Assembly: GCA_007118695.1 (NCBI GenBank)
Contig: SKRC01000025.1
Location: 1 to 63,856 of the forward strand
Direction of reading: 5' to 3'
DNA from: Balneolaceae bacterium
Lineage (GTDB): Bacteria; Bacteroidota; Rhodothermia; Balneolales; Balneolaceae
DNA: 63,856 bases
The translations under genes and the position numbers were made by a program. The notes beneath the pieces were generated by a model. It made no database searches, was not told where the DNA came from, and was given only the letters and a program-made list of their open reading frames with translations. Shown in pieces: positions 54,630-63,856 of this stretch (position 1 is the first letter of the stretch; every line of letters starts with the position of its first letter).

Positions 54630-57600
54630 ATGAATTTCCCACTCACGCACCTGCGGGTCTTGTTTACGGCGTTGGTATTTCTATATCTATTCACAGCCCC
54701 GCCGGCACAATCCCAGTCCGGAGATTCCAGCGGGGAAAATCTCTTTGAAAGCGCGGTTACGCACTATATCAACGCAGAATATGAGACAGCATATGCCATT
54801 TTTGAAGAGCTTTCCGGGTTTTACAACAATGAGAAGCAATGGGAGAAGCTTGTAGATGTATTAATCTACAAGTCGACCATCAAACGAAATAACCGGGAAT
54901 TTGAGGAGAGTGCAAAACTGATCAGCCGGGCTGAACAGGTATTCGAGAAGTATATCGACAAAGGACATATCCTCTATACGGCTCTTTATAACAGCAAAGC
55001 CTATAAAGCCGACATACATCTTGACTTGGACAAGGCACTTGACTGGGCATTGAAAAGTGTAGAATTGGCAGAAAACCATGAGCATGAATACATGCGTAAA
55101 GTGAGGGCTTATGCAACTCTTGGATATATCCAGGATTCAAGGGGTGACTACAGAGCGGCCATCAAAGCTCATAGTAAAGGGGCCGAGTTGTCGGACCGCA
55201 TTACAGATGAGAGGGATCATTACTATTCCAAAACATTGGTTTACAATAATCTTGGTGTCGCTTACAGGAAAGCCGGTGAACCCCAAAAGGCGATGCAATA
55301 TTATGAAAAAAACCGGGTGTTCCTGGAAAAACTGTTTCATGATGAGCATCCCGAAATTGCGATGAATTACAACAATGTGGGTGCCATCCATTATGTGGCG
55401 GGTGATATTGCACGAGCTGCACAGTATTTCGTAAGAGCGGCCAACATCATGGAAAAAAACTATGGCAGAAATCATCAAAGTGTAGCCGCCGCTTATAATA
55501 ATGCCGGAACCTGTTATTTCCGGCTTGATGAGCTGGAAGAAGCAATCCGGTACCTGGAAATGGCCCAGGAGATAAAAATTAATGTGCTTGGGGAGGATCA
55601 TCTCGATACGGCAATCGGCCATTCTAATCTTGCTGCCATCTACAAGAGCAGGGAGGAGTTTGACTCGGCATTGCGTAACTACAACCGGTCATTGGACATT
55701 CGGAGGAATAATTTTGGAAGTGACCATCCCAATCTCGTCAATCCATATTTGCAGCGCAGCAAACTTTTTCTTGCAATGGAACAGCCCTACCGGGCACTGA
55801 ATGATATACGAGAGGTATTAAACATTGCCAGATACAAACTGGGTGAGTTTCATCCGCATGTGGCTGAGACATTTATTCTTAGCGGAAATGCCCACCGGGC
55901 TATAAATGAATATAAAGCAGCCCTTGGCAACTACCAGCAGGCCCTGATAAGATTGGCTGATGGGTTTGAAGAAACGGATGTTCATAGTAATCCACTTGAA
56001 TTGAAATCCAGCCATCCAACCCTTTTGCTCAGTGCACTCTCGTCTAAGGCAGATCTTATGAATGATTATTACCTACTGAAGCGGGACCAGGCAATTCTTG
56101 AAACGGCGAATGAAACGTTCAAACTTGCCATTGAGCTTATTGGGGATCTTCAGATGAACTATCAGCATGAGGCCTCAAAACTGAATCTGCTGGGCGAGAA
56201 TTTCTCGATTTTCGAAGGGGCCATGGTTTCTGCCTATAACCTGTACAGATCGACAGGCAAAGACACCTTTCTAGATGAACTATTCACTTTTACTGAACAG
56301 AGTAAAGCAAGAATAGCCAGTGAACTGTTTCAGGAATCGCAAGCCAGGGAATTTGCAGGTGTTCCCGGCGACGTGCTTGAACAGGAGCGAAAAAACAACG
56401 CAAAGATCGCCAGTCTCCATCAGAAATTGACATTGGAAAAGGAGAAGGGAGAAGAACAGGACATGCAGAAGGTGCGTGAGCTTCAGGATAGGCTTTTTGA
56501 TGCACATACGGCGCAGCAGGAATTCATAGATATGCTTGAAGAGGAGTACCCGGCTTATTTTGAAATGAAATACGTTCGTGAAATTCCGGCGCTTGAAGTG
56601 GTGCAGAAAAATTTGGTGGAAGAAGATCAAATTGTATTGAATTACCTGGTGGGTGATGAACATACGTTTGTTATGGCTATCAGCCGCAATGATGTTTCGA
56701 TACATAAATTATTGGAAATTGAAAAAAACCTGCCGGATAGGATCGCGGAATTGCGAGCGGCCATTGAGAATAAAGATGCATCGGCCTACAGAATAAAAGC
56801 GGCCGGATTGTATAACCAACTATTGGGTCCTGTTGAAGAACGTATTGAGGGTAAAAGTAATTTATTGATCATTCCCGATCATGTGCTTCATTACCTGCCA
56901 TTTGAGCTTTTATTGAAAGAGCAGGCAGAGACTGACAGAGCCGATACCTGGTCATACCTGCTACGGGATCATCATGTGAGTTATGCTCCGTCAATGATGG
57001 TCTATGAAAACATGCGGGATAAAGGTGATTTTCATGCCAATAATCTATTGGCTCTGGCCCCGTATATCGATGGTTCCATAGAGTATAGCGGTGAGGCCAG
57101 CATGCGTGACTATACAGCAGGGTTGTCGCCGCTGCCCATTACCCGCTATGAAACCGAAGAGATAGCAAATATTTTCAAGTCTCAAAGACGATTCTGGAAT
57201 ATATTATCGCCCAGGCAAAATGTAACCTTATTGCAAAACCAGGCCGCATCCATTCGGACATTAAACGATCTGGACCTGAGCAACTACGGTTATCTGCATT
57301 TTGCCACTCACGCCTTTATCCACAAATCGAGTCCGTCGCTTTCGGGTATCCTGCTGGCCGGCGATGGAGACGGTGAAAAAATGATATACCTTGGCGATAT
57401 CTACAATTTACAGTTGAACGCCGACCTGGTGGTATTAAGCGCTTGTGATACAGGAGTCGGTTCTATAGCAAGAGGAGAGGGAATAATCGGGTTTAACCGG
57501 GCATTTATCCATAGCGGGGCACATAATCTGCTGGTCTCATTATGGAAAGTGGATGACCGGAATACATCTGAATTGATGATCCGTTTCTACAGGGAAATGT

Positions 57601-57713
57601 TCAGTGGTGCAGGCAAGGCGGAGGCACTTAGGGCGGCTAAACTATCCATGATTGACCGGCCCGACACCGCCTTTCCCAGCGAATGGGCCTCCTTCGTACT
57701 CATCGGGAGATGA
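54630..57713 (+). CDS. Exported TPR-CHAT caspase-like protein
   Basis: The 1027-residue protein has a signal peptide (LFTALVFLYLFTAPPAQSQS), about 11 TPR units of the kinesin-light-chain type (about 40-480), a coiled-coil stretch (about 585-635) and a C-terminal CHAT domain (about 720-1027). The caspase-like dyad is intact: H894 in LHFATHAF and C939 in LSACDTGVG. CHAT domains are clan CD cysteine peptidases, some of which are effectors in immunity. Here the export signal places the protein outside the cytoplasm, which fits a secreted or periplasmic peptidase better. No adjacent immune genes are present. Confidence 0.9.
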   Translation: MNFPLTHLRVLFTALVFLYLFTAPPAQSQSGDSSGENLFESAVTHYINAEYETAYAIFEELSGFYNNEKQWEKLVDVLIYKSTIKRNNREFEESAKLISRAEQVFEKYIDKGHILYTALYNSKAYKADIHLDLDKALDWALKSVELAENHEHEYMRKVRAYATLGYIQDSRGDYRAAIKAHSKGAELSDRITDERDHYYSKTLVYNNLGVAYRKAGEPQKAMQYYEKNRVFLEKLFHDEHPEIAMNYNNVGAIHYVAGDIARAAQYFVRAANIMEKNYGRNHQSVAAAYNNAGTCYFRLDELEEAIRYLEMAQEIKINVLGEDHLDTAIGHSNLAAIYKSREEFDSALRNYNRSLDIRRNNFGSDHPNLVNPYLQRSKLFLAMEQPYRALNDIREVLNIARYKLGEFHPHVAETFILSGNAHRAINEYKAALGNYQQALIRLADGFEETDVHSNPLELKSSHPTLLLSALSSKADLMNDYYLLKRDQAILETANETFKLAIELIGDLQMNYQHEASKLNLLGENFSIFEGAMVSAYNLYRSTGKDTFLDELFTFTEQSKARIASELFQESQAREFAGVPGDVLEQERKNNAKIASLHQKLTLEKEKGEEQDMQKVRELQDRLFDAHTAQQEFIDMLEEEYPAYFEMKYVREIPALEVVQKNLVEEDQIVLNYLVGDEHTFVMAISRNDVSIHKLLEIEKNLPDRIAELRAAIENKDASAYRIKAAGLYNQLLGPVEERIEGKSNLLIIPDHVLHYLPFELLLKEQAETDRADTWSYLLRDHHVSYAPSMMVYENMRDKGDFHANNLLALAPYIDGSIEYSGEASMRDYTAGLSPLPITRYETEEIANIFKSQRRFWNILSPRQNVTLLQNQAASIRTLNDLDLSNYGYLHFATHAFIHKSSPSLSGILLAGDGDGEKMIYLGDIYNLQLNADLVVLSACDTGVGSIARGEGIIGFNRAFIHSGAHNLLVSLWKVDDRNTSELMIRFYREMFSGAGKAEALRAAKLSMIDRPDTAFPSEWASFVLIGR

Positions 57714-57802
57714 AAGAAATTTTTGAGTGGAGTTTACTTCCCGGGAGCTCGCTATGAAATTCAATGGATCGAATGAATCCTGAATACTACAGAAAGTGTT
57801 CT

Positions 57803-57832
57803 CATTTCCGGCCGGGAGAAGGCCCGGAAATG
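57803..57832. terminator. Inverted repeat between convergent CHAT and M28 genes
   Basis: CATTTCCGG (57803-57811) and CCGGAAATG (57824-57832) form a nine-pair stem with a GC-rich loop. Its place between two converging genes suggests a shared transcript end, although U-runs are lacking. Confidence 0.45.
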
Positions 57833-57842
57833 AAATCTTACC

Positions 57843-59549
57843 TTACCTTGGCATGTTTCTGGTAATATCAATAAACTGCTGGTTGTCCACTTCCGGGCGG
57901 CCGTCGTAGTTGGCCACCTGCAGGGTGGATGAATAAACCAGCCGGGTAGTTCGGGTCAGTTTAGGAAAATCAATTTTATCGACCGTATCGCCCGGACGAT
58001 GATAATCTTCATGAACCCCTGTAAAGAAAAAGACAAAGGGAATTTCGAGCCGGCCAAAATTCCAGTGATCACTTCTGCGATAAAACTGGTTTCTGTCTTC
58101 CAGGTCGTTGTACGTATAGTCGAGTTCCATGTCCACACTCTCCCGGTTGGCAACATGAACGAGACTGTCGAGCGACGAAGAAATAATGTCTCCGCCGATG
58201 ATAAAAATATAGTCGGTATCACCTGAGGCCTGGCGTTCTGTGGTACTTCTGCCGATCATATCGGCATTGTAATTGGCAATTGTATTTTCAATAGGGAAAA
58301 TCGGATGATCGGAGTAGTAACGGGACCCCAGCAACCCGACTTCCTCGGCTGACACATGGAGGAAAAGTATGCTGCGGCGAGGGCCAATACCGTCTTCAGA
58401 TGCTTTCTGCAAGGCGTTGGCGATAGCCATCAAGGCAACCGTGCCGCTGCCGTTATCATCAGCACCGTTGTTGATATAATCGCCTGTTTCATCGGGTTGA
58501 GTGATCCCGATATGGTCATAATGAGCCGTCAGAATTATAACCTCATCCTTCAGGTCCGGATCACTTCCCTCCAAATAGGCAACCACGTTTTCAGTTTCTA
58601 TCTCTACGATCCCTTCATGGGGTGAGTAGTCGAGCAGATAAGAAAGCTGATGGGGTATGAACTCGGTGATGTTTTTCGTAAGTCCCTCTTTGAGTTGCCG
58701 GAGTTCAGCAAAATTGTTCAGGCCAAGCAGTTCAATGGCAATATCAGGGCTGATTTGAACATAACCTTTTGGATATCCCCGCCTGGCGGGTGATCTTTCC
58801 AGATACTGAAGCCTCATGTTCCCCGGTTTGGATACCAGGTGGGAGTTTAATCGTTGCAGATCTGTGAATTCTTCGGGAGTTTCATTGCCAATGACTAGGA
58901 TTCCCTTTGCATCATTGCGGCTGACGATCTCTGTGAAGCGATTGTTGTTGCTGAAGCCTGGATTGACCAGTGTATCGCCATCGACAATATAAGGAATGTC
59001 TTCAAAGACCAGTACCCACTTGTCTTGCAGTTCTGTTCCATCGAGATGTTTTACCCCTCTGTCGGGGTCATTGGCTCCAAAACCGGCAAAGACAATATCA
59101 CCCTTCAGGGGCTTTGCCCCTCCAAATAGTTGTATGTAATCGGAATGCGATTCCGGAGATGCAACAGAATGATCGACAAGCGTCGTATCGGAGCCTTCAA
59201 TTCGATAAGTCCTATAAACCAGGCTGTCTGCTCGTTCGGCATCGAGCTTAAAACGTTGAAAATATGTATCGTTATCACCGACAGGGGTAAGGCCCAATCC
59301 GGTGTAATAATCAGACAGGTATTGAGCGGTAATTTTCTGGCCCGGCATGCCCGTTTCGCGTCCTTCCAGGGAATCGTGGGCAATGACTGACAGGTGTTGA
59401 TAGAGAAATTCTTCCGTAATATAGTCCTGGAAAGGCAGCAGTCGTTCATTCAATTCGGCAGAGGATGGGAAATCATCCGACTGCAGGTATCCCAGGCATC
59501 CGGCTGCAAACAACATAAGGACAGGAACAGATAGGTAAAGCTTTCTCAT
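57843..59549 (-). CDS. M28 family aminopeptidase lipoprotein
   Basis: The 568 residues begin with a lipoprotein signal (LMLFAAGCLG). A protease-associated-like insert (about 130-270) precedes the M28 catalytic core: TAHYDHIG, NGADDNGSGTVALM, VSAEEVGLLGSRYY, IANYNADMIGR and HEDYHRPGDTVDKID. These supply the two-zinc ligands His, Asp, Glu, Asp and His and the catalytic Glu. It would remove N-terminal amino acids from peptides outside the inner membrane. It stands alone, followed on the same strand upstream by scpA. Confidence 0.92.
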   Translation of the reverse strand: MRKLYLSVPVLMLFAAGCLGYLQSDDFPSSAELNERLLPFQDYITEEFLYQHLSVIAHDSLEGRETGMPGQKITAQYLSDYYTGLGLTPVGDNDTYFQRFKLDAERADSLVYRTYRIEGSDTTLVDHSVASPESHSDYIQLFGGAKPLKGDIVFAGFGANDPDRGVKHLDGTELQDKWVLVFEDIPYIVDGDTLVNPGFSNNNRFTEIVSRNDAKGILVIGNETPEEFTDLQRLNSHLVSKPGNMRLQYLERSPARRGYPKGYVQISPDIAIELLGLNNFAELRQLKEGLTKNITEFIPHQLSYLLDYSPHEGIVEIETENVVAYLEGSDPDLKDEVIILTAHYDHIGITQPDETGDYINNGADDNGSGTVALMAIANALQKASEDGIGPRRSILFLHVSAEEVGLLGSRYYSDHPIFPIENTIANYNADMIGRSTTERQASGDTDYIFIIGGDIISSSLDSLVHVANRESVDMELDYTYNDLEDRNQFYRRSDHWNFGRLEIPFVFFFTGVHEDYHRPGDTVDKIDFPKLTRTTRLVYSSTLQVANYDGRPEVDNQQFIDITRNMPR

Positions 59550-59565
59550 AAATCAGAATGGTTTT

Positions 59566-60324
59566 TCAATTGGCAGCAGGGATACCTGAGCCGATGATTT
59601 CATCAACAGGTTTCAGGTCAATGTAAAAAACGGTAGGATCGTCTTCCATAAACAAATTGATCTGCTGCTCTTTCAGCATCTCAAGGACGGCGAGAAATGT
59701 AACGACGACGGCAATTGTACTGGTAAATGATTCACAAAGTTCGGTAAAAGAGCATCGCCCTTTTTCCTGCAGGGTTCTGAGCACAAATTCAGATTGATCT
59801 TCCACAGTGTGGCTGACCCGTTCCACTTTGTGATAACTGGTATTTCTTTTGATATCGGTGAGTACTTTTTGGAAGGCAGCCATCAGATCAAAAAGCGTAA
59901 CATCCTTTAGGGCCTCACCGGAGGCCTGTTTGTCTACCTGGTCTTCATCAAAATAGCCCCGATAATATTTTTTACGGGTTTCTTCGTCAATAATTACCAT
60001 TTTTTCCGCCATCTCCTTGTAACGCTTGTATTCAAGGAGTTTCTGAACCAGCTCATACCTCGGGTCGTCCTCGTCGATCTCTTCCTCTTCTTCCTGATCG
60101 CGGGGAAGCATCATCTTGGCCTTGATCGACATGAGCATACTTGCCATCAGGATAAATTCGCTGGCAATGTCCAGGTCGAGCTCTTCCATCAGATGCAGGT
60201 ATTCCAGGAACTCTGTGGTGATGTGAGAGATAGGGATGTCGTAGATATCAAGCTCATCCCGCTTGATAAAAAAAAGCAGAAGATCGAGAGGACCTTCAAA
60301 ATTTTTAAGTTGTACTCTATACAT
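59566..60324 (-). CDS. scpA: Segregation and condensation protein A
   Basis: The start at ATG 60324 gives MYRVQLKNFEGPLDLLLFFI, the family opening; the longer frame adds 15 residues. The 252-residue kleisin has an N-terminal SMC-binding part (RDELDIYDIPISHITTEFLE), an acidic linker (EEEEEIDEDD) and a winged helix near the end (GRCSFTELCESFTSTIAVVV). With SMC and ScpB it condenses chromosomes. ScpB is not next to it. The gene ends 16 bases before the M28 gene start and may be cotranscribed with it. Confidence 0.93.
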   Translation of the reverse strand: MYRVQLKNFEGPLDLLLFFIKRDELDIYDIPISHITTEFLEYLHLMEELDLDIASEFILMASMLMSIKAKMMLPRDQEEEEEIDEDDPRYELVQKLLEYKRYKEMAEKMVIIDEETRKKYYRGYFDEDQVDKQASGEALKDVTLFDLMAAFQKVLTDIKRNTSYHKVERVSHTVEDQSEFVLRTLQEKGRCSFTELCESFTSTIAVVVTFLAVLEMLKEQQINLFMEDDPTVFYIDLKPVDEIIGSGIPAAN

Positions 60325-60433
60325 GCAGGTAGTCGGGGGTTGCCGTTGAGATAAGATCGTAAATTGCATAAGAAAAAAGAAATAGAAGTTTTCACCTTTC
60401 GGAAAAGTTGACTTTCATCGGATCCCTTTTATA

Positions 60434-60445
60434 TTGTATATACAA
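60434..60445. promoter_or_regulatory. Perfect palindrome at the MarR gene start, probable operator
   Basis: TTGTATATACAA is its own reverse complement and abuts the ATG at 60446. MarR-family dimers bind such AT-rich palindromes, so self-repression is likely. It lies in the 121-base divergent region shared with scpA. Confidence 0.5.
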
Positions 60446-60868
60446 ATGGATGAACTCAGTTTACATATCTACTTTTCCGCCAACACGATTGCCAGAAAAC
60501 TATCGAAAATGGCGGACGACCACTTCAAGCCGTTCGGTTTTACCAGCAGTTATGCGTTTATGATAATGGCCGTAAACCGTAACTCGGGTTTGAGCCAGAA
60601 GGAGGTAAGCACACTCTTTCAGCTTGCACCATCCACAGTTACCCGGTTTGTCGATAAACTGGTAAAAATGGGATTAATGGAACGCAAACAGGATGGCAAG
60701 GAGGTAATGCTGGTACTCACGCCAAAGGGCAAAGAAATGGTGAAAAGGATAGAAGATGAATTTGCCCTGCTCAATACCAGGATCTCGGAGGCATGGGGCG
60801 ATAAATACCTCGACACCCTGAACCGGATGGCACGACACGGCATCCAAATGCTGGATGAACAGGATTGA
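60446..60868 (+). CDS. MarR family transcriptional regulator
   Basis: The start is set at ATG 60446 (MDELSLHIYF); a TTG at 60434 lies inside the palindrome and would add four residues. The 140-residue protein has the MarR winged helix: LSQKEVSTLFQLAPSTVTRF then VDKLVKMGLMERKQDGKEVM and LTPKGKEMVK. It should act as a dimer, with the adjacent palindrome as its likely site. No target gene follows on this strand; scpA is divergent. Confidence 0.87.
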   Translation: MDELSLHIYFSANTIARKLSKMADDHFKPFGFTSSYAFMIMAVNRNSGLSQKEVSTLFQLAPSTVTRFVDKLVKMGLMERKQDGKEVMLVLTPKGKEMVKRIEDEFALLNTRISEAWGDKYLDTLNRMARHGIQMLDEQD

Positions 60869-61076
60869 ATCAGAAATTTCAATGAATCCCGTCTGCCGGA
60901 TCATATCCGGTCTCTGAACACCCTGGTACTGGCTGCTTTATACTGCTAATCTCTTCCCCTGACCTTATGCCTTTATTAACTTGAAAGCATGAGTCCAGTG
61001 GTTGTTTAAAAATCCGTAGCGAACCCAGATCAGCGCGAGTAGTACCGGAACAAATAACGATAGTTGATCACGGGTG

Positions 61077-62105
61077 TCATGGAATTTTCAGTGGTTCACG
61101 TGAAAAGGTGATGTAAGGAAAACACTCCGGGATATGGGAATCCCAGATACCGTGTGAACTCAGGCTCCAGCCTCCGGAGTCGTCTGCCGGCGGGGCTTCT
61201 TTATATGGATTAAACCGGGAAAAATCGATACGCCACACATCACCGTCTTCGGGTGGAAGTGCACGTTGGTCTGCGTTGGCAAGCCATTTCATTCCTTCCC
61301 AGGGAAAAGCCAATTCAACTGTCCATCCTCTGTCACGATCAGTGTCATCATTTAGTGTACCGTCTACATATACAGCACTTTCCAGGCCGGGGAACCAGAA
61401 GTCCCAGGATCCGAGCCGCATACCGCGAGGGTGTTCTCTATAACCCACACCATTAAACTCTCTGACAAGAGGATTGTCACGTTGAAAAGCCGGTTCTGAA
61501 TCGAATCCACCCCGTTCATATGCTTCTTCCCAGATGAAAAAAGCTTCGTAAATTGTTCCAAGTGCATTGATTTCAAATTCATAATATGAATCTTTACCGG
61601 CAATAAAAACCTCTGCATTGTTTTCGTTATAAAGAGGGTCGTTCCTTTCGGTCATGGATCCGCGAACAAATGGTTCTTCAAGCCAAAAAGCGATATACAG
61701 GTTCTCGTCATCCCAAAGTACTGCGGCACGCGTTTCATGAATCGTTTCACTACCCGATATAAGATCAACAAATCGCCGTGTACGAGGAACAGCTTTCCAG
61801 GCGTCCTCATCCAGTCGCCCGTCAATCTTCAGGGGTATCGGGACATAATATGCCGTGTATTCCGGAATTTTATCTTTGTCGCATGGAAATGGCCAATCTT
61901 CTGGGGCATAATATTTATCTGATATATTCTCCAGTGATTTATTTTGAATATTTATTAATGATGCTTGCGATCCAGTCTGATACGATTTATCTGGATTTGG
62001 GTATAAAATTAATTCTGTAAACCCTTTATTCCAATCAAAAACTGAAACCAATAATATCAGAGTACCAAAGATCAATAGATTAACAAATGTCAGTGTGTTA
62101 TTCAT
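61077..62105 (-). CDS. Exported CBM9-like carbohydrate-binding protein
   Basis: The 342-residue protein has a membrane anchor or signal segment (residues 5-24). The body resembles the CBM9/DOMON-like family in secreted sugar-binding proteins: PLKIDGRLDEDAWKAVPRTR, AAVLWDDENLYIAFWLEEP, YYEFEINALGTIYEAFF and GWTVELAFPWEGMKWLA, with EVFIAG before the third block. No enzyme active site is seen. It probably binds polysaccharide at the cell surface. The divergent beta-helix gene at 62435 may belong to the same carbohydrate function. Confidence 0.78.
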   Translation of the reverse strand: MNNTLTFVNLLIFGTLILLVSVFDWNKGFTELILYPNPDKSYQTGSQASLINIQNKSLENISDKYYAPEDWPFPCDKDKIPEYTAYYVPIPLKIDGRLDEDAWKAVPRTRRFVDLISGSETIHETRAAVLWDDENLYIAFWLEEPFVRGSMTERNDPLYNENNAEVFIAGKDSYYEFEINALGTIYEAFFIWEEAYERGGFDSEPAFQRDNPLVREFNGVGYREHPRGMRLGSWDFWFPGLESAVYVDGTLNDDTDRDRGWTVELAFPWEGMKWLANADQRALPPEDGDVWRIDFSRFNPYKEAPPADDSGGWSLSSHGIWDSHIPECFPYITFSREPLKIP

Positions 62106-62434
62106 TGTCTCAATATAGTTTATATATTATTTAATATTTCATATGGTAAATTTCAATTGGTTATTTTACATTCTGCATTTACTTCCATCGATCTTTTATC
62201 ACTATTAGTGTCTTGTCAACCGTGCGTCTTGAGGTAAGTCGAAGGTATATTTGCTTCCGGCAATGCGAAAAAAATGTGCATAACCATAGCTGTGTGCATA
62301 TTTTTAAAGCATCCAGGAATGATAAGATTCCCGACAAAATGTCGGGAGCCCCGCAAAAGTATGGTTGACTAAACACTAACCTCAATTTCCGGTAATTGCA
62401 TGTAAAGTAAAAAGAGAAACAAAAAAAAGTATAA
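62106..62434. other. Divergent region between CBM9-like and beta-helix genes
   Basis: The 329 bases hold no gene and should carry two divergent promoters. A seven-pair hairpin CCCGACA-AAA-TGTCGGG lies at 62330-62346, followed by a GC-rich CCCCGCAAAA. No member of the MITE-like or heptamer repeats was found. Confidence 0.45.
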
Positions 62435-63856
62435 ATGACTACCAGATTGTATTCCAGATTTCGGAAATCAGATAATGTGATTCCAATGCTATGGTTACTA
62501 TTGTTAATATTAATGTTTTTTCCAGCAGAAGTCCGGTCGATTGAGTCTGTTATTTACTGGAATGAATTACTAAATGAACGCAGCGCCGGTTCGGATTATG
62601 AAGGAATACCGGCCGACCCACAATACTGGCCAGAGCCGACACACTTCATAGCACCTTCAGGATCGGACGACAATAGCGGGACAACATCGGGAGATCCATG
62701 GGGTACTTTTGAACATGCAGTACGTCAGTTAAAGCCAGGAGACGTACTGGGAGTAATGGACGGAAAGTATTATCCAGAGACAACCGGCTTGCTTCATATT
62801 AATGGCGGCCACCGCGGAAATGCAATGTCTGGGCTGCCCGACAAGCCAATTACGGTTCGTGCTGTCAACGAGCGTGTTCCGATACTGAAATCTGACGGAC
62901 TTATACCTGGAATCTATATTGCCAGAACCCGATACTGGAACATTTTGGGTTTGACCGTTACTGGTGAAGATAAAGCTACTGACAGCACAAACACCCTGCA
63001 TCTCGGAAGTCCCGGCATGGAATCAGTATACTCGCTTGTAGAGGTTAACCGTAGTAATCGAATAACCCTGAAAAGGATACTTGCCAGCCACTCCAACAGG
63101 CTCGGTTTGAACAGCAATAATCATATTTACCTGCTCCTGAACAGCAGTAATGTTCTGGTTGAAGAATCGGAAGCTTACCTGCATCATCGGCACGCATTTA
63201 TCGCCTGGCAGACGGAAAATATTACATTTCGCCGCAATTACATACATCCAAGAGAACATTATAAAGGTGATATGATTGAAGAACAATTTGCCCAGGGCAG
63301 GCGCTTTTCGGATGAAGCTATTGCCTTTTATCGTGGTTCCTGGGGGCTGGTAGAGAACTGCATTAATGAAGGGACGAATGTCGGTTTTCATGCTCACGGA
63401 GGTGATACATTTGCACGAAACTTGGGAGGATCTTATAACGAATTTTATGGAAATATCGGTCTGAATAATTTTCATGGTTCAAGAATTGACGCACGACGGA
63501 CCCCCTATATTGAAGCCAAACCTGCAATCGGTAACAAATTTGTCGACTTTTTGGTAATCGGCCAGCCTGGGATCGGGCTTTGGCATAGCAGTGCTACAGA
63601 TAATATCAATCGTAATATCACCCTATATGGCGGGGAGGGTACAGGGTTTCGTGCGGATTCACGCTCGGAGCCTCCATGCCAGGAGGTAGAACAATATGGT
63701 GGCTGTACATTTACTCTGACTAATACTCTGGCTTTTAACAATAAAGGATATGGGATCAGTGTCATAGAACAGGATCAGTTTCTTATCGAATATGCAAATG
63801 CCTGGAATAACGCGGAGGGTAATTTTGATGGAGTTGACTACTCAATTGCAAGTGAT
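62435..63856 (+). CDS. Exported right-handed beta-helix (pectate-lyase-like) protein, C-terminus off window
   Basis: The frame is open from ATG 62435 to the last base (474 codons). The N-terminus has a basic start and a hydrophobic stretch (MLWLLLLILMFFPAEVRS), a signal peptide. The body starts with the block THFIAPSGSDDNSGTTSGDP, typical of surface beta-helix proteins, and goes on with WNILGLTVTGED and repeated Asn-rich turns (NNFHGSRID, ENITFRRNYIHP). This is the parallel beta-helix of polysaccharide lyases and hydrolases. The catalytic residues cannot be fixed. A sugar-polymer substrate is likely from the CBM9-like neighbour. Confidence 0.8.
   Translation, partial: MTTRLYSRFRKSDNVIPMLWLLLLILMFFPAEVRSIESVIYWNELLNERSAGSDYEGIPADPQYWPEPTHFIAPSGSDDNSGTTSGDPWGTFEHAVRQLKPGDVLGVMDGKYYPETTGLLHINGGHRGNAMSGLPDKPITVRAVNERVPILKSDGLIPGIYIARTRYWNILGLTVTGEDKATDSTNTLHLGSPGMESVYSLVEVNRSNRITLKRILASHSNRLGLNSNNHIYLLLNSSNVLVEESEAYLHHRHAFIAWQTENITFRRNYIHPREHYKGDMIEEQFAQGRRFSDEAIAFYRGSWGLVENCINEGTNVGFHAHGGDTFARNLGGSYNEFYGNIGLNNFHGSRIDARRTPYIEAKPAIGNKFVDFLVIGQPGIGLWHSSATDNINRNITLYGGEGTGFRADSRSEPPCQEVEQYGGCTFTLTNTLAFNNKGYGISVIEQDQFLIEYANAWNNAEGNFDGVDYSIASD

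Noticed and set aside
54630-57713. CHAT protein as part of a defence island
   Set aside because: It carries an export signal, and its neighbours are ftsY and an M28 peptidase, with no nuclease, reverse transcriptase or sensor gene nearby.

Overview
The window reads as chromosomal DNA from a free-living, probably marine bacterium of the Bacteroidota / Balneolota-Rhodothermota group. The support is indirect but consistent: a ribosomal operon rpmB-rpmG-DUF4295 typical of that group, zinc-free (C-minus) forms of L28 and L33, a TIGR02999-type ECF sigma factor next to a Ser/Thr kinase with a TPR tail, and many secreted or lipobox-bearing hydrolases (S9, M28, amidohydrolases, ThuA). No rRNA, tRNA, CRISPR array, prophage or intact transposase was seen.

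Layout. 1-2812 (minus): a multicopper oxidase cut by the window edge, a truncated alpha/beta-hydrolase remnant and an ABM-domain lipoprotein. 3667-6762 (minus): a putative metalloprotease lipoprotein and two related amidohydrolases, both lacking expected metal ligands. 7397-13385: a DUF4242 protein, the sigma factor and kinase-TPR pair sharing an upstream DNA element, and a divergent secreted TPR protein. 13472-14931 (plus): OsmC-like protein and a methyltransferase, separated by a period-7 repeat array. 15048-19761 (minus): an unusual trio of ATP-grasp ligase, an unrecognised 660-residue protein with a possible Cys/His/Asn triad, and a stand-alone alanine racemase; this is the best candidate for an undescribed pathway. 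20506-25024 (minus): gyrB then gyrA.

25297-33892 (plus): a housekeeping run with rpmB, rpmG, DUF4295, yqeY-like, cvpA-like, tyrS, a MarR regulator, comEC-like, xseB and dxs. 34342-38016: two tandem YtcJ-like amidohydrolase lipoproteins. 38116-46236: ThuA-domain protein, queA (TTG start), small secreted or unknown proteins, an S9 peptidase, a thioredoxin-fold protein and a YdjM-type membrane hydrolase. 46439-50888: RND adaptor and pump without an outer-membrane partner. 51435-54527: an HTH protein with a small unknown partner, a NUDIX hydrolase, a CDP-alcohol phosphatidyltransferase and ftsY. 54630-57713: a secreted TPR-CHAT protein. 57843-63856: M28 peptidase, scpA, a MarR regulator with a palindrome at its start, a CBM9-like protein and a beta-helix protein cut by the right edge.

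Two non-coding repeat systems cut across the gene map. One is a dispersed, palindromic, MITE-like family with TA-flanked inverted ends (consensus end about TAGCCCGCATTTTTCACC) and a shared core seen in at least six spacers. The other is a set of strictly seven-base-period arrays (AAAAGNN, ACTCANN, ATTCNNN) in at least five spacers, one of which encodes the C-terminal tail of the OsmC-like protein.
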